Shown here one piece after another: positions 8,591 to 17,921 of a DNA stretch of 64,000 bases. Every line of letters begins with the position of its first letter. The first letter of the stretch is position 1. Source of the stretch: Aequorivita sp. (lineage in GTDB: Bacteria; Bacteroidota; Bacteroidia; Flavobacteriales; Flavobacteriaceae); contig JAGXGE010000032.1 in assembly GCA_024637015.1 (NCBI GenBank), positions 137,531 to 201,530 on the forward strand, in the 5' to 3' direction. The notes beneath the pieces were generated by a model. It made no database searches, had not been told where the DNA came from, and saw only the letters and a program-made list of their open reading frames with translations. The translations under genes were made by a program, and so were the position numbers.

Positions 8591-8615
8591 AAAAACACCA
8601 CTTAGTGGTGTTTTT
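8591..8615 (-). terminator. terminator of the 8639-9175 gene
   Basis: AAAAACACCAC-TTA-GTGGTGTTTTT is an 11-base-pair stem with A and T runs on both sides. It lies just beyond the stop of the minus-strand gene ending at 8639. Confidence 0.85.
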
Positions 8616-8638
8616 TATATTATAAGTTAAAATGTATT

Positions 8639-9175
8639 TTACATTTTTTCTTCTTTTATCATATTTCTACTTTTTTCATCCAAAGTAAAAATGGTGGTAG
8701 TTACAGTGTCATTTCTTGAATCCAAGCTTTCAACTACAAAATTTCCATATTGGTTAAAGTAACCGACAGAGTTTTCACCATCTTTTGAAAAAAGGTAATA
8801 TCCTCTTTGACCTAATGGTTTTAATTTAGCATATTCAGGATTTTTGTTAGCATCCTGAACCTGTATAAGGCTATAACCATCTTCATCCGCTCTAAAGGTA
8901 TATTTGTTGTTATTGTAGGTATAACCGTAGTCTGTATTTACTTTAAGTGGGGTCATTGTTACACTGTAGTTGGTTTTGCTCACATCCGAATTTTTTAAAG
9001 CTAACTTACGTTGTTGGGAGATGGTTGCTTTTTGGGTCTCAACATCTATACCTTTTCCGTCATCAATGTAAGTTTTCTTGACAAGTGTGGTTTCTTTTGT
9101 GTTCGTGTTTTTGTTAATTTGTGCGAACCCAGTGGTAAACGCTGCAAGTGCAAAAACTATAAGTATCTTTTTCAT
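8639..9175 (-). CDS. secreted protein, paralogue B
   Basis: 178 residues with signal peptide MKKILIVFALAAFTTGFAQ. It is paralogous to the gene at 7959-8486 over its whole length: DYGYTYNNNKYTF, RGYYLFSKDGENSVGYFNQYGNFVVE. It has its own terminator, and about 150 bases separate the two copies, so they can be transcribed separately. Domain and function are unknown. The core could be a small beta-rich fold like a KTSC or PepSY-type module, but I cannot support that. Confidence 0.75.
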   Translation of the reverse strand: MKKILIVFALAAFTTGFAQINKNTNTKETTLVKKTYIDDGKGIDVETQKATISQQRKLALKNSDVSKTNYSVTMTPLKVNTDYGYTYNNNKYTFRADEDGYSLIQVQDANKNPEYAKLKPLGQRGYYLFSKDGENSVGYFNQYGNFVVESLDSRNDTVTTTIFTLDEKSRNMIKEEKM

Positions 9176-9381
9176 AATATTTGTTTTTAGTTAATAACTA
9201 TTTTGTTTCAATAATTTAATTATCAACATATTATATGACAAATTTTCGATTATAATATTTTGCCAATCTTTGGCGATAAACCTTTTTCTTTGTTAATAAA
9301 TAGTAAAAAAACGTAAACTAAAACCTATTTAATTAAAAATACGTCAATATATATGGTGTTTAAGAAAGTTTAGCTATAGCT

Positions 9382-9389
9382 TATTTTTG
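9382..9389 (+). promoter_or_regulatory. -7 promoter box for the hydrolase pair
   Basis: TATTTTTG lies 14 bases before the ATG at 9404 and matches TAnnTTTG. The -33 element is not obvious. Confidence 0.5.
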
Positions 9390-9403
9390 TACTTTTATAA
9401 CAA

Positions 9404-10270
9404 ATGAACTTTATGCCATTGTGGTTGCATGTTTTATGGATAATACTTGGTGTTTATATAGTAATAAGCATACTACTTTATTATTTACAGGATTATTTCT
9501 TGTTTAAGCCTGAAAAACTCTCAAAGGATTTCAATTTTTATTATGAAAACCAGCAAGTTTCCGAGTACAATCTGGAAACTCGGGATGGAGCCATTATTAA
9601 TGGACTTCATTTTGGTATTGAAAAACCTAGGGGAGTGGTGTTGTATTTAAAGGGAAATTCAAAAAGCATAAAAGGCTGGGGTAATTTCGCTGTAGATTTC
9701 ACCCGTAACAATTATGATGTAATTATGGTTGATTACCGCGGTTTTGGAAAAAGTACAGGCAAGCGTTCACAAAAAGCCATGAAGCACGATCTACAATTTA
9801 TTTACAATAAGATACGTGAAAAGGTGAATGAAAAATACATTATTATTTACGGACGTTCTTTGGGTTCAGGGTTTGCAACAAAACTAGCTTCAATGAATAA
9901 TCCGAAAATGTTAATTCTTGACGCTCCATATTATAGTTTAACAAAAGTTACTGGCCGTTATATGCCTTTTATGCCACTTTCCATTATTCTGAAATACCCG
10001 ATGCCAACCTATAAATGGTTGAAATATGTGAAGTGCCCCATTCACATAGTTCATGGAACAAAAGACAAACTGATACCTTTCAGCAGTAGCGTCAAGCTTT
10101 CACAGGTAAATCCGAAGCTTACCAGGCTTCATCCAATTATTGAAGGTGGTCATAAAAATTTGAACAATTTTGAATCCTACCATAAAATATTGACAGAAAT
10201 CATCACATACAAAGAAAACAAAATTGACCTTTCCACTACCAGTATTGGTGTAAAACATAGTTCTAAGTAA
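9404..10270 (+). CDS. membrane-anchored alpha/beta hydrolase 1
   Basis: 288 residues. An N-terminal transmembrane helix (about 7-29) anchors a serine-hydrolase domain. The nucleophile elbow is YGRSLGSG, preceded by VDYRGFGKSTGKRS. The acidic residue is in HGTKDKLIPF and the catalytic His in EGGHKNLNNF. This is the BEM46/YqkD-like type with unknown substrate. The oxyanion-region HGN of the sister protein is replaced here by KGNSKSIKGWG, which may alter activity. It overlaps the next, paralogous gene by one base (TAATG). Confidence 0.85.
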   Translation: MNFMPLWLHVLWIILGVYIVISILLYYLQDYFLFKPEKLSKDFNFYYENQQVSEYNLETRDGAIINGLHFGIEKPRGVVLYLKGNSKSIKGWGNFAVDFTRNNYDVIMVDYRGFGKSTGKRSQKAMKHDLQFIYNKIREKVNEKYIIIYGRSLGSGFATKLASMNNPKMLILDAPYYSLTKVTGRYMPFMPLSIILKYPMPTYKWLKYVKCPIHIVHGTKDKLIPFSSSVKLSQVNPKLTRLHPIIEGGHKNLNNFESYHKILTEIITYKENKIDLSTTSIGVKHSSK

Positions 10271-11067
10271 TGAATCGAAGATTAAAGAATTTTTTAATTG
10301 CAATAGCTTCTCTTTATGTTTTGATTTTTATCGGACTTTATTTTCTGCAGGAAAAAATGATTTTTATGTCAGATCCTCTTCCACAGGATTATTCTTATTC
10401 ATTTCCTGGAAAATTTGATGAGATCTTTTTAAGAACCGGAGATGGAGCAAAACTGAACGCACTTCACTTTAAGGTTGAAAGCCCCAAAGGCGTCGTGCTC
10501 TATTTTCATGGAAATGCGGGTGAACTTTCCCGATGGGGCATTGTAGTTCAAAAACTTGTGGAATTGCAATACGATGTTTTGGTGATGGATTATAGAACCT
10601 ACGGAAAAAGTACTGGAAAACTTAGCCAAAATGCTTTGTACGGTGATGCTCAATTATTTTATGACTATTTGCTGAAAAGTTATAAAGAAGACGAGATAGT
10701 AGTGTATGGCAGGTCTTTGGGAACTACTTTTGCAACCTATGTTGCTGCAAAAAACCATCCTAAACAATTAATTCTCGAAGCCCCGTTTTATAGTTTGGAC
10801 GAAGAGGCAAGTAAACGTTTCCCAATCTATCCTGTAAGTTGGTTTTTGAAATTCCATTTCCCAACTTATCAGTATTTAAGTGAAGTGCCATGCCCCATTT
10901 TAATTTTTCATGGTACCGATGATTTTGTAGTAGACTATAAAAACAGTGAAAAACTCTCAAAAATTGATACACAAAATAAACTTACTTTTATAACAATCCC
11001 TGGTGGAACACATCATGATCTATTAACTTATGAAGTTTACAAAACAACGCTCGACTCAATATTATAA
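10270..11067 (+). CDS. membrane-anchored alpha/beta hydrolase 2
   Basis: 265 residues, paralogue of the preceding gene. N-terminal helix about 5-25; oxyanion region YFHGNAGELSRWG; MDYRTYGKSTGK; nucleophile YGRSLGTT; acid in HGTDDFVVDY; His in GGTHHDLLTY. All catalytic elements are present. Its start overlaps the previous stop by one base, so the pair is cotranscribed and translationally coupled. Substrate is unknown; BEM46-like hydrolases are often esterases. A terminator follows at once. Confidence 0.87.
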   Translation: MNRRLKNFLIAIASLYVLIFIGLYFLQEKMIFMSDPLPQDYSYSFPGKFDEIFLRTGDGAKLNALHFKVESPKGVVLYFHGNAGELSRWGIVVQKLVELQYDVLVMDYRTYGKSTGKLSQNALYGDAQLFYDYLLKSYKEDEIVVYGRSLGTTFATYVAAKNHPKQLILEAPFYSLDEEASKRFPIYPVSWFLKFHFPTYQYLSEVPCPILIFHGTDDFVVDYKNSEKLSKIDTQNKLTFITIPGGTHHDLLTYEVYKTTLDSIL

Positions 11068-11070
11068 AAA

Positions 11071-11097
11071 AGCCGTCCCGATTATATCGAGACGGCT
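11071..11097. terminator. bidirectional terminator
   Basis: AGCCGTC pairs with GACGGCT, with an inner CGAT-TAT-ATCG helix and one mismatch. A-runs flank both sides. It lies between the hydrolase gene and the convergent gene ending at 11121. Confidence 0.85.
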
Positions 11098-11120
11098 TCG
11101 TAAAAAAATTAAAAAATATT

Positions 11121-11594
11121 TTAGTCTTTCTTAAGCTTTGCCATTCCTTCTGGTCTTTTCATTAGTGCAGCACGTCTTGCCTCAAGTTCCTGTTGTTGTT
11201 GCATCATTTTGGCTTTACGCTCCATTTCTGCTTGCATTGCTGCAGCTTCATTTTGTTCCGCGATTTTTCGTGCCAGTTCCGCTTCCTGTTTTTGCTTAAT
11301 TGCCATCATTTGTTGTTGGTTGGCAACATCAACGGAAACATCATCCGTAACCACTTTAGAATCTTTGGTATTATTTGTTATTACTTTAGAATCTTGGTCT
11401 TGCATGGAAGTTCCTTCTACTTCAACCACCTCTGTGTCTGTATCCGTCTCTTTTATCACTTTTGTTTTCACATTGACATCCTTTTGGGTTACTTTTTTTA
11501 CAGTTGAAGTTTCCTGGACATCTTTGTTCTCCTGTGCTTGGGCCGTCAGCATCGTAAGAGCGATAACGGCAATGGTCATTATAATACGTTTCAT
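11121..11594 (-). CDS. secreted protein with coiled-coil C-terminus
   Basis: 157 residues with signal peptide MKRIIMTIAVIALTMLTAQAQ. Residues 22-80 are rich in Thr, Lys, Asp and Val (QETSTVKKVTQKDVNVKTK). They resemble the corresponding stretch of the two paralogues at 7959 and 8639 (QETVLTKTAVKSEKGTDVSTK). Residues about 95-145 are Gln/Glu/Ala/Met-rich and predicted helical or coiled coil (KQKQEAELARKIAEQNEAAAMQ). No known domain. Periplasmic localisation is inferred. Confidence 0.75.
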   Translation of the reverse strand: MKRIIMTIAVIALTMLTAQAQENKDVQETSTVKKVTQKDVNVKTKVIKETDTDTEVVEVEGTSMQDQDSKVITNNTKDSKVVTDDVSVDVANQQQMMAIKQKQEAELARKIAEQNEAAAMQAEMERKAKMMQQQQELEARRAALMKRPEGMAKLKKD

Positions 11595-11729
11595 AATTAT
11601 CGGTATTTAGGTTTATAGCGTAAACATAGGGTTACTTAAGTTAAGTTCTTGCAAAATTTTAGTGAAATAAAACACAAACTTTTTATGAAATGCATTCAAA
11701 TCAATTATGAAAAGTCTGCTTTGAAGATG

Positions 11730-11737
11730 TATATTTG
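11730..11737 (+). promoter_or_regulatory. -7 promoter box for ychF
   Basis: TATATTTG, a full match to TAnnTTTG, 56 bases before the ychF ATG. Confidence 0.55.
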
Positions 11738-11793
11738 CACCTTCGTAAACCAAAGCTATTTTCAGCTCAAGTTTACCCTTAAAAATATAATTA

Positions 11794-12888
11794 ATGAAAG
11801 CAGGTATCGTAGGATTGCCAAACGTAGGAAAATCTACTCTTTTCAATTGTTTATCAAATGCGAAGGCACAAAGTGCCAATTTTCCTTTTTGTACTATTGA
11901 ACCCAATGTGGGCGTTGTAAACGTTCCTGACCAACGTTTATTGAAATTAGAGGAATTGGTAAAACCGGAACGCGTGTTGCCTGCAACTGTTGAAATTGTA
12001 GACATTGCCGGTCTTGTAAAAGGGGCTAGCAAAGGCGAGGGTTTGGGTAATCAGTTTTTGAGCAATATCCGCGAAACCGACGCCATTCTTCATGTGCTTC
12101 GCTGTTTTGATAACGATAATATTGTTCACGTGGACGGCAGTGTAAACCCTATTCGTGATAAGGAAACCATTGACATTGAGCTTCAATTGAAGGATTTGGA
12201 GACGGTCGATAAAAAGCTTGAAAAAGTAAAACGCGCAGCTCGTACTGGTAATAAGGAGGCCCAAAAAGAAGAAACAGCATTATTAAAAGTAAAAACGGGT
12301 TTAGAAGCTGGAGTTTCTGTTCGAGCGATAGATTTGACGGAAAGTGAACGAGAAGAATTTATTGTGAATGCACAATTTATTACGGACAAACCTGTAATGT
12401 ATGTGTGTAATGTGGATGAAGAATCTGCCGTTACAGGAAATGCTTACGTGGAAAAAGTAAAAGCGGCCGTTGCTGGTGAAAATGCAGAAGTATTGGTTTT
12501 AGCGGTTGGTACGGAAGCAGATATTACAGAATTGGAAACTTTTGAAGAACGCCAAATGTTCCTTGAAGATTTAGGGTTAGATGAAGCGGGCTCTGCCAAA
12601 TTGATTCGAAGTGCGTATAAATTATTAAACCTTCAAACCTATTTTACAGCAGGAGTGAAGGAAGTGAGAGCCTGGACAGTTCCTGTTGGCGCAACAGCAC
12701 CACAGGCAGCTGGAGTAATTCATACAGATTTTGAAAAAGGTTTCATCCGTGCCGAAGTTATTAAATATGATGATTATGTAACTTATGGAAGCGAGGCTAA
12801 AGTAAAGGAAGCAGGAAAAATGGGAGTAGAAGGCAAGGAGTACATTGTAAAAGATGGTGATGTGATGCATTTCCGCTTCAACGTATAA
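11794..12888 (+). CDS. ychF: YchF/OLA1-family GTPase (ATPase)
   Basis: 364 residues, full length. The P-loop is [12 protein letters not shown] (about 7-18), with the switch and G3 region at [20 protein letters not shown] coiled-coil insertion spans about 130-165, and the C-terminal TGS domain ends [15 protein letters not shown]. YchF proteins bind ribosomes and prefer ATP, and are linked to oxidative-stress regulation. Monocistronic here, with its own promoter box and a convergent gene starting 12 bases after the stop. Confidence 0.95.
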   Translation: MKAGIVGLPNVGKSTLFNCLSNAKAQSANFPFCTIEPNVGVVNVPDQRLLKLEELVKPERVLPATVEIVDIAGLVKGASKGEGLGNQFLSNIRETDAILHVLRCFDNDNIVHVDGSVNPIRDKETIDIELQLKDLETVDKKLEKVKRAARTGNKEAQKEETALLKVKTGLEAGVSVRAIDLTESEREEFIVNAQFITDKPVMYVCNVDEESAVTGNAYVEKVKAAVAGENAEVLVLAVGTEADITELETFEERQMFLEDLGLDEAGSAKLIRSAYKLLNLQTYFTAGVKEVRAWTVPVGATAPQAAGVIHTDFEKGFIRAEVIKYDDYVTYGSEAKVKEAGKMGVEGKEYIVKDGDVMHFRFNV

Positions 12889-12900
12889 ATAATCTTCTTT

Positions 12901-13908
12901 TTAGAACGTATATCTAAAGGCCATTCCGTTATAACTATCTCCGTTAAAACTGGTTCCAGAGCTTGGATAAATATCAATACTTTCGTTTTTCTTTTTATGC
13001 AGTTCGGGTACTAAAATTCCAGTTCCCGCTCCTAATACATAACCTACTAGTACATCTGATAAAAAGTGTTGGCCCGCTTCCATTCTGAATACACCAACAG
13101 CTGCAGGAAGAACGGCAGCTCCACCCCAAATAAATATTTTTCCATTTGCATCTGGGTTAAAATCACTAAAAGCTTTTGCAGCAAAAAATGTTGCTGTTGC
13201 CGTAGCTGCAACGTGACCGGAATAAAAGGAGCGTTGGCCATTATTTTTAAATCGTCTATCATTTGGAGTATCGCCACTATTGTCATAAACATACGGACGG
13301 CTTCTGTCTACCAAACCAGCAGTTATTGTGAATAAAGCTGCGGTTGTAGCCAAACTTTCAATATACAGACCAATATATTGTCCCGTATGATCATTTATTT
13401 CATCATCAAAAAGAAATGCAAAAGGAACGGCAAAGGAAAGGGCAAAGGGAATATCACTTATGCTATTTGCGCTTTCTGAATGTTTACCAGCCAACCATTT
13501 GTCTAAAAAAGGAAGATTGTCAATTTTATCTTGTAGCAATTGTGGGTCGGTGAAATTTATTTCTTCTTCTGAAGGTAAATCTTCTTTATTTTTTATCAAT
13601 ATTAGTCCGTAAGCGCTCGCTCCAAGCGCAGCCCCCGTCCAGATTCCATCACGAACCCACTTCCATTCATAGGGAGAATCACTTTTTTGTGTTTCAAAAA
13701 TGGTCTTGTAATTGGAGTGAAAATTAATTCCTGGAATATTGTCTTCTTGTGTTTGATGATAGGAGAAGCTATCATCAAAATTAGTCAGCCCTTTATGGAG
13801 AACTATTGTTTCGTTTTGGTTGATTGCAGTAGTTGATTTGGAGTTAGTTTGCTGCGCGAATAGATTTAAAGAAACCAATAAAGCGGATAGTAAGGTCGTT
13901 ATTTTCAT
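12901..13908 (-). CDS. PAP2-family phosphatase
   Basis: 335 residues with a signal peptide (about 1-18). The phosphatase motifs are RSRPYVYDNSGD, SFYSGHVA (the PSGH-type motif, with YSGH here) and RMEAGQHFLSDV. Several hydrophobic helices surround the motifs. It is probably an envelope lipid phosphatase acting on phosphatidate or undecaprenyl-pyrophosphate-like substrates. The N-terminal 110 residues are a less conserved periplasmic extension. The substrate cannot be fixed from sequence. Confidence 0.85.
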   Translation of the reverse strand: MKITTLLSALLVSLNLFAQQTNSKSTTAINQNETIVLHKGLTNFDDSFSYHQTQEDNIPGINFHSNYKTIFETQKSDSPYEWKWVRDGIWTGAALGASAYGLILIKNKEDLPSEEEINFTDPQLLQDKIDNLPFLDKWLAGKHSESANSISDIPFALSFAVPFAFLFDDEINDHTGQYIGLYIESLATTAALFTITAGLVDRSRPYVYDNSGDTPNDRRFKNNGQRSFYSGHVAATATATFFAAKAFSDFNPDANGKIFIWGGAAVLPAAVGVFRMEAGQHFLSDVLVGYVLGAGTGILVPELHKKKNESIDIYPSSGTSFNGDSYNGMAFRYTF

Positions 13909-13995
13909 AGATGGTTAAAGATATACGATTGTGAAACTCAGAAAATTTCATTTAACATTTCATTAAACAGAATTTATCATTCCTTTTTGATATGA

Positions 13996-14286
13996 TTATT
14001 CATACAATCGCAATCTTTTTTGAAGTAAGTCCATTTCCTTTTCCATTTTTTTAATACGTTTCAGTATTTGTTTGATGGCGTCCAACCCCTCAAAATTGAT
14101 TCCTAAGTCATTGTGAAGTCGAAACATGCGTTCAATTTCGGAAATATCCTTTTCGTCCATAAATAGATCCTTCTTCTTTTCTTCAAAAGTAATAAGTCCG
14201 TACTCTTGGAGCCTTTCTACAAAGGAATCATCAATCTGTGTATGTTGGCAGTAATGACGTACCAAAATATATTTTTCTCGTGCCAT
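13996..14286 (-). CDS. cbpM: chaperone modulator CbpM
   Basis: 96 residues. It contains a MerR-like helix-turn-helix region (VERLQEYGLITFEE) and a C-terminal coiled coil (KQILKRIKKMEKEMDLLQKRL). CbpM binds the J domain of CbpA and inhibits it. The start overlaps the cbpA stop by one base, which confirms the pairing. Confidence 0.88.
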   Translation of the reverse strand: MAREKYILVRHYCQHTQIDDSFVERLQEYGLITFEEKKKDLFMDEKDISEIERMFRLHNDLGINFEGLDAIKQILKRIKKMEKEMDLLQKRLRLYE

Positions 14287-15197
14287 TATCTCAGTTTTGA
14301 AAGTTCATTAAACAGTTCTTTTTCTTTTTCTGAAAGGTTTTTGGGCAGTTCAATTTTATAAGTAATGTAGAGATCGCCATGCTGGTCTTCCTTTTTATAT
14401 TTGGGCAAACCTTTGCCTTTCAATTTTACTTTGGTTTCGCTTTGAGTTTCGGGCTTCACTTTCAGTTTCACTTTACCGGTTAAGGTTTCAACAGTTATTT
14501 CTCCACCCAAAAGTGCGGTATAAAGTGAAATTTCCTCTGTAGAATACAGGTCACTTTCCAGTCTTTTAAAACGGGTATTATTGAAGATTTCAAAAGTAAT
14601 TAGCAAATCGCCTTTTGGACCTCCATTCATGCCTTCGCCACCATAACCCTTAATTTTCAGGGTCTGCCCATCTTCAACGCCAGCTGGAATGGTCAATCGA
14701 ATCTTTTTCTCACCAATGCTGATAGTCTGCTTTTGACTTTTCAGAACATCAGTCAAATTTAATCGAAGCGTAGCATTCAAATCCTGACCCTTAAACTGCG
14801 AAGTCTGTCTTCGTCCTCCGCCACCTCTACTATATCCGCCACCGCCAAACATAGATTCAAAAAAGTCTGAAAACTGACTTTCGTCAAAACCTTGACCGCC
14901 GCCAGAATAGGTTCTCTGTCCACCAAAACCTTGCGAACCCTGTTCCTGCTTGGCTTTTTCAAAAGCATCGGCGTGCTGCCAATCTTTACCGTATTGGTCA
15001 TATTTTTTACGTTTTTCGGGATCGCTCAATACTTCATTTGCCTCGTTTAGCTGCTGAAATTTTTCTTGTGCTTTTTTATCGTTAGGGTTTAAATCTGGAT
15101 GTGATTTTCGCGCAAGTTTTCGGTAGGCTTTCTTTATATCTGCCGCCGTAGCGCTTTTTTCAATCCCGAGAACTTTGTAGTAATCTATAAATTCCAT
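14286..15197 (-). CDS. cbpA: CbpA-type DnaJ co-chaperone
   Basis: 303 residues. J domain at 1-70 with the HPD motif ([10 protein letters not shown]), a Gly/Phe-rich linker (about 85-130), then two DnaJ C-terminal substrate domains. It lacks the zinc-finger of DnaJ proper, so it is CbpA rather than DnaJ. It stimulates the DnaK ATPase and may bind curved DNA. It is cotranscribed with cbpM, its inhibitor, through a one-base overlap. Confidence 0.93.
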   Translation of the reverse strand: MEFIDYYKVLGIEKSATAADIKKAYRKLARKSHPDLNPNDKKAQEKFQQLNEANEVLSDPEKRKKYDQYGKDWQHADAFEKAKQEQGSQGFGGQRTYSGGGQGFDESQFSDFFESMFGGGGYSRGGGGRRQTSQFKGQDLNATLRLNLTDVLKSQKQTISIGEKKIRLTIPAGVEDGQTLKIKGYGGEGMNGGPKGDLLITFEIFNNTRFKRLESDLYSTEEISLYTALLGGEITVETLTGKVKLKVKPETQSETKVKLKGKGLPKYKKEDQHGDLYITYKIELPKNLSEKEKELFNELSKLR

Positions 15198-15363
15198 TTA
15201 GGTTTTTTGATTTATGCTATGAAATTATGAAAAGAATTATAAGAAATCAATGATAATGCTCATTCTTCACAAAAGTTTAGTAATTCATTTTTTTATACTT
15301 TAAGCTACTTGCGAATTTTACTAACAATCACCATCATTTTATTGTTAATTACTTTCCCAAGTA

Positions 15364-15392
15364 TTGGTTTCACAAGTGCTCACGTATATTTA
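15364..15392 (+). promoter_or_regulatory. probable promoter of parE
   Basis: TTG at 15364-15366 and TATATTTA at 15385-15392 (seven of eight matches to TAnnTTTG) with an 18-base gap, ahead of the parE ATG at 15419. Confidence 0.5.
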
Positions 15393-15418
15393 TATTAGCA
15401 ACCCTACACCAAATCTTT

Positions 15419-17269
15419 ATGGCCGAAACACAATATACCGAAGACAACATTCGCTCGCTCGACTGGAAGGAACATATCCGCATGCGTCCTGGAATGTATA
15501 TAGGGAAACTTGGGGACGGTTCTTCGCCTGATGACGGTATCTATATTCTTCTGAAAGAGGTAATAGACAACTGTATTGATGAATTCGTAATGGGTGCCGG
15601 AAAGACCATTGAAGTTCGAATAAAAGACAAAGAAGTGAAAGTACGCGATTACGGCCGCGGAATTCCGTTGGGAAAAGTAATTGATGTAGTTTCAAAAATG
15701 AACACGGGAGGAAAGTATGACAGTCGTGCGTTTAAGAAATCTGTTGGTTTGAATGGCGTTGGAACGAAAGCTGTAAATGCACTTTCTTCGTTTTTTAAAG
15801 TAGAATCGATTCGCGACAATCAGTTGAAATCTGCTGAGTTTTCTTTGGGCGAACTCACAAATGACCTTGCCGTTGAAGAATCTACAAAGCGAAAAGGAAC
15901 AAAAGTAATTTTCATTCCCGACGAAAGCATTTTCAAAAACTTCAAATACCGAAATGAGTATGTAGAAAAAATGCTGAAAAACTATGTCTATCTCAATCCG
16001 GGATTGACGATAGATTTCAACGGCGAAAAATTCTATTCTGAAAATGGATTGAAAGATCTTTTGATGGAAACCATTTCTGAAGAAGACAGCGCATACCCGA
16101 TAATTCATTTAAAGGGTGAAGATATCGAGATTGCCATGACACATAGCAAAACGCAGTACAGCGAGGAATATCACAGTTTTGTGAACGGGCAGAACACCAC
16201 CCAGGGCGGAACTCATTTGGCCGCTTTTCGCGAAGCTTTGGTAAAAACCGTTCGCGAATTTTACAATAAAAACTACGATGCCAGCGATGTGCGAAAGTCC
16301 ATCGTTTCGGCAATTAGCATAAAAGTTACCGAACCTGTTTTTGAAAGCCAAACCAAAACCAAATTAGGCTCTACTGATATGGGCGGCGGACTTCCAACAG
16401 TGCGAACGTTTATAAATGACTTCGTTAAAACACAGCTCGATAATTACCTTCATAAAAATCCTGAGGCTGCAGATGGAATTCAGCGTAAAATAGTCCAAGC
16501 TGAAAGAGAACGGAAAGAACTAAGTGGTATTAGAAAACTCGCGAAGGATCGCGCTAAAAAAGCAAATCTTCACAATAAAAAATTGCGGGATTGTCGTGTA
16601 CATTTGGCAGATATAAAAAATGAAAGAAATCTTGAGTCAACTCTTTTCATAACCGAGGGAGATTCTGCGAGTGGAAGTATCACCAAAAGTCGTGATGTAA
16701 ATACGCAAGCAGTTTTTTCACTCCGTGGAAAGCCCCTGAATACTTACGGAATGACCAAAAAAATTGTTTACGAAAACGAGGAATTCAATCTGTTACAGGC
16801 TGCCCTGAATATTGAAGATTCGATGGAGGATTTGCGGTATAACAACATCGTAATAGCCACGGATGCCGATGTTGATGGAATGCACATTCGGTTGTTGCTG
16901 ATTACATTTTTCCTTCAGTTTTTCCCTGAATTGATAAAAGAAGGACATCTTTATATCCTGCAAACACCATTGTTCCGTGTTAGAAATAAGAAGGAAACCA
17001 TTTATTGCTATTCCGAAGAAGAAAGAGTTAATGCAATAGAAAAATTAAATCCAAAACCCGAAATTACCCGATTTAAAGGTTTGGGTGAAATTTCACCAGA
17101 TGAGTTTGTGCATTTTATTGGGAATGACATCCGTTTGGACCCTGTGATGCTTGATAAATCTATGAGTATTGAAGAATTACTTTCGTTCTATATGGGAAAA
17201 AACACGCCCGATAGACAGGAATTTATTATTGATAATTTGAAGGTGGAACTTGATAGGGTTGAGGAGTAA
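15419..17269 (+). CDS. parE: DNA topoisomerase IV subunit B
   Basis: 616 residues. It has a GHKL ATPase domain ([32 protein letters not shown]), a transducer domain and a TOPRIM domain ([18 protein letters not shown]). The length and the absence of a GyrB insertion fit ParE, which decatenates daughter chromosomes with ParC. The parC gene follows after an intervening lipoprotein gene on the same strand. A GyrB identity is less likely given the ParC-like partner. Confidence 0.92.
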   Translation: MAETQYTEDNIRSLDWKEHIRMRPGMYIGKLGDGSSPDDGIYILLKEVIDNCIDEFVMGAGKTIEVRIKDKEVKVRDYGRGIPLGKVIDVVSKMNTGGKYDSRAFKKSVGLNGVGTKAVNALSSFFKVESIRDNQLKSAEFSLGELTNDLAVEESTKRKGTKVIFIPDESIFKNFKYRNEYVEKMLKNYVYLNPGLTIDFNGEKFYSENGLKDLLMETISEEDSAYPIIHLKGEDIEIAMTHSKTQYSEEYHSFVNGQNTTQGGTHLAAFREALVKTVREFYNKNYDASDVRKSIVSAISIKVTEPVFESQTKTKLGSTDMGGGLPTVRTFINDFVKTQLDNYLHKNPEAADGIQRKIVQAERERKELSGIRKLAKDRAKKANLHNKKLRDCRVHLADIKNERNLESTLFITEGDSASGSITKSRDVNTQAVFSLRGKPLNTYGMTKKIVYENEEFNLLQAALNIEDSMEDLRYNNIVIATDADVDGMHIRLLLITFFLQFFPELIKEGHLYILQTPLFRVRNKKETIYCYSEEERVNAIEKLNPKPEITRFKGLGEISPDEFVHFIGNDIRLDPVMLDKSMSIEELLSFYMGKNTPDRQEFIIDNLKVELDRVEE

Positions 17270-17310
17270 GAGTTTTCAGTAGGCAGCTGCAGTTGGCAGT
17301 TAACTTTTTT
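17270..17310. repeat. CAGT-word intergenic repeat
   Basis: The gap holds CAGTAGGCAGCTGCAGTTGGCAGTT, a chain of related CAGT/GGCAG words. A similar chain (CAGTAAGCAGTGGACTGTTGCAGTTTTCAGT) occurs at 37971-38001. Such short imperfect word repeats are familiar between Flavobacteriaceae genes. No function is known. Confidence 0.5.
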
Positions 17311-17333
17311 TTTAAGTTTAAAACTATAATGTT

Positions 17334-17768
17334 ATGAAAAATACATTTTTAATAATTCTCAGTTTATTTTTTATGCTGTCTTGTGACACCAATGACGATT
17401 GTGCTGCAACAGACCCGCCGCCAACTACAGTACAAATTTTGATTTTAGATAGCGAAGGAAATTCATTAATTGGAGAAGAAAATATTTATAAACCTTCTGA
17501 AATTAGACTTGACAGAGGCAATCAAAATATTCCGCTGAGATTTTATGATTTTGATGGAAAAACCTATATAGATCTTTACTATTATGAAATGGAATTTGAA
17601 AAAGATTATAACCTGAAGCTTAACGAACAGGAAACAGATATTTTAAACTTGAAATTAAAAACTTATAACACAGATTGTTTTAATGGACTTAAAAGTGTTG
17701 TGAAATTTAATTTAAACGGTGAGGAAATCCAGCGCGATGTTAATTATGCATTTGTAATTCAAAAATAA
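17334..17768 (+). CDS. hypothetical lipoprotein between parE and parC
   Basis: 144 residues. MKNTFLIILSLFFMLSCDTND is a lipoprotein signal with Cys17. The rest is a small, probably beta-rich domain with no motif I know. It lies between the two topoisomerase IV genes on the same strand, 64 bases after parE and about 150 bases before parC. An envelope lipoprotein has no obvious link to topoisomerase, so it is probably an accessory insertion. Confidence 0.65.
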   Translation: MKNTFLIILSLFFMLSCDTNDDCAATDPPPTTVQILILDSEGNSLIGEENIYKPSEIRLDRGNQNIPLRFYDFDGKTYIDLYYYEMEFEKDYNLKLNEQETDILNLKLKTYNTDCFNGLKSVVKFNLNGEEIQRDVNYAFVIQK

Positions 17769-17921
17769 GTCATTTGTGAATCCCTGCGAACCCTCTGCGT
17801 AAATCTGTGTAATAATTATTCCATAGAGTTACACAAAGAACCACAGCTATACTCGTAGAAAACTAAATTTTAAAAGAATTCCAAACTTGGAACTTGAAAC
17901 CAGAAACTTGGAACCAAAAAT
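17769..17921. repeat. intergenic repeat-word region before parC
   Basis: Contains CTCTGCGTAAATCTGTGTAA, an inverted pair TGTGTAA (17806-17812) and TTACACA (17829-17835), and the self-similar chain AACTTGGAACTTGAAACC / AACTTGGAACC at 17884-17915. These are typical low-complexity word repeats of flavobacterial spacers. No promoter box for parC stands out. Confidence 0.45.

Noticed and set aside
11613-12032. 139-residue minus-strand ORF overlapping ychF
   Set aside because: Antisense shadow of the ychF 5' end; no family pattern, and ychF is certain.
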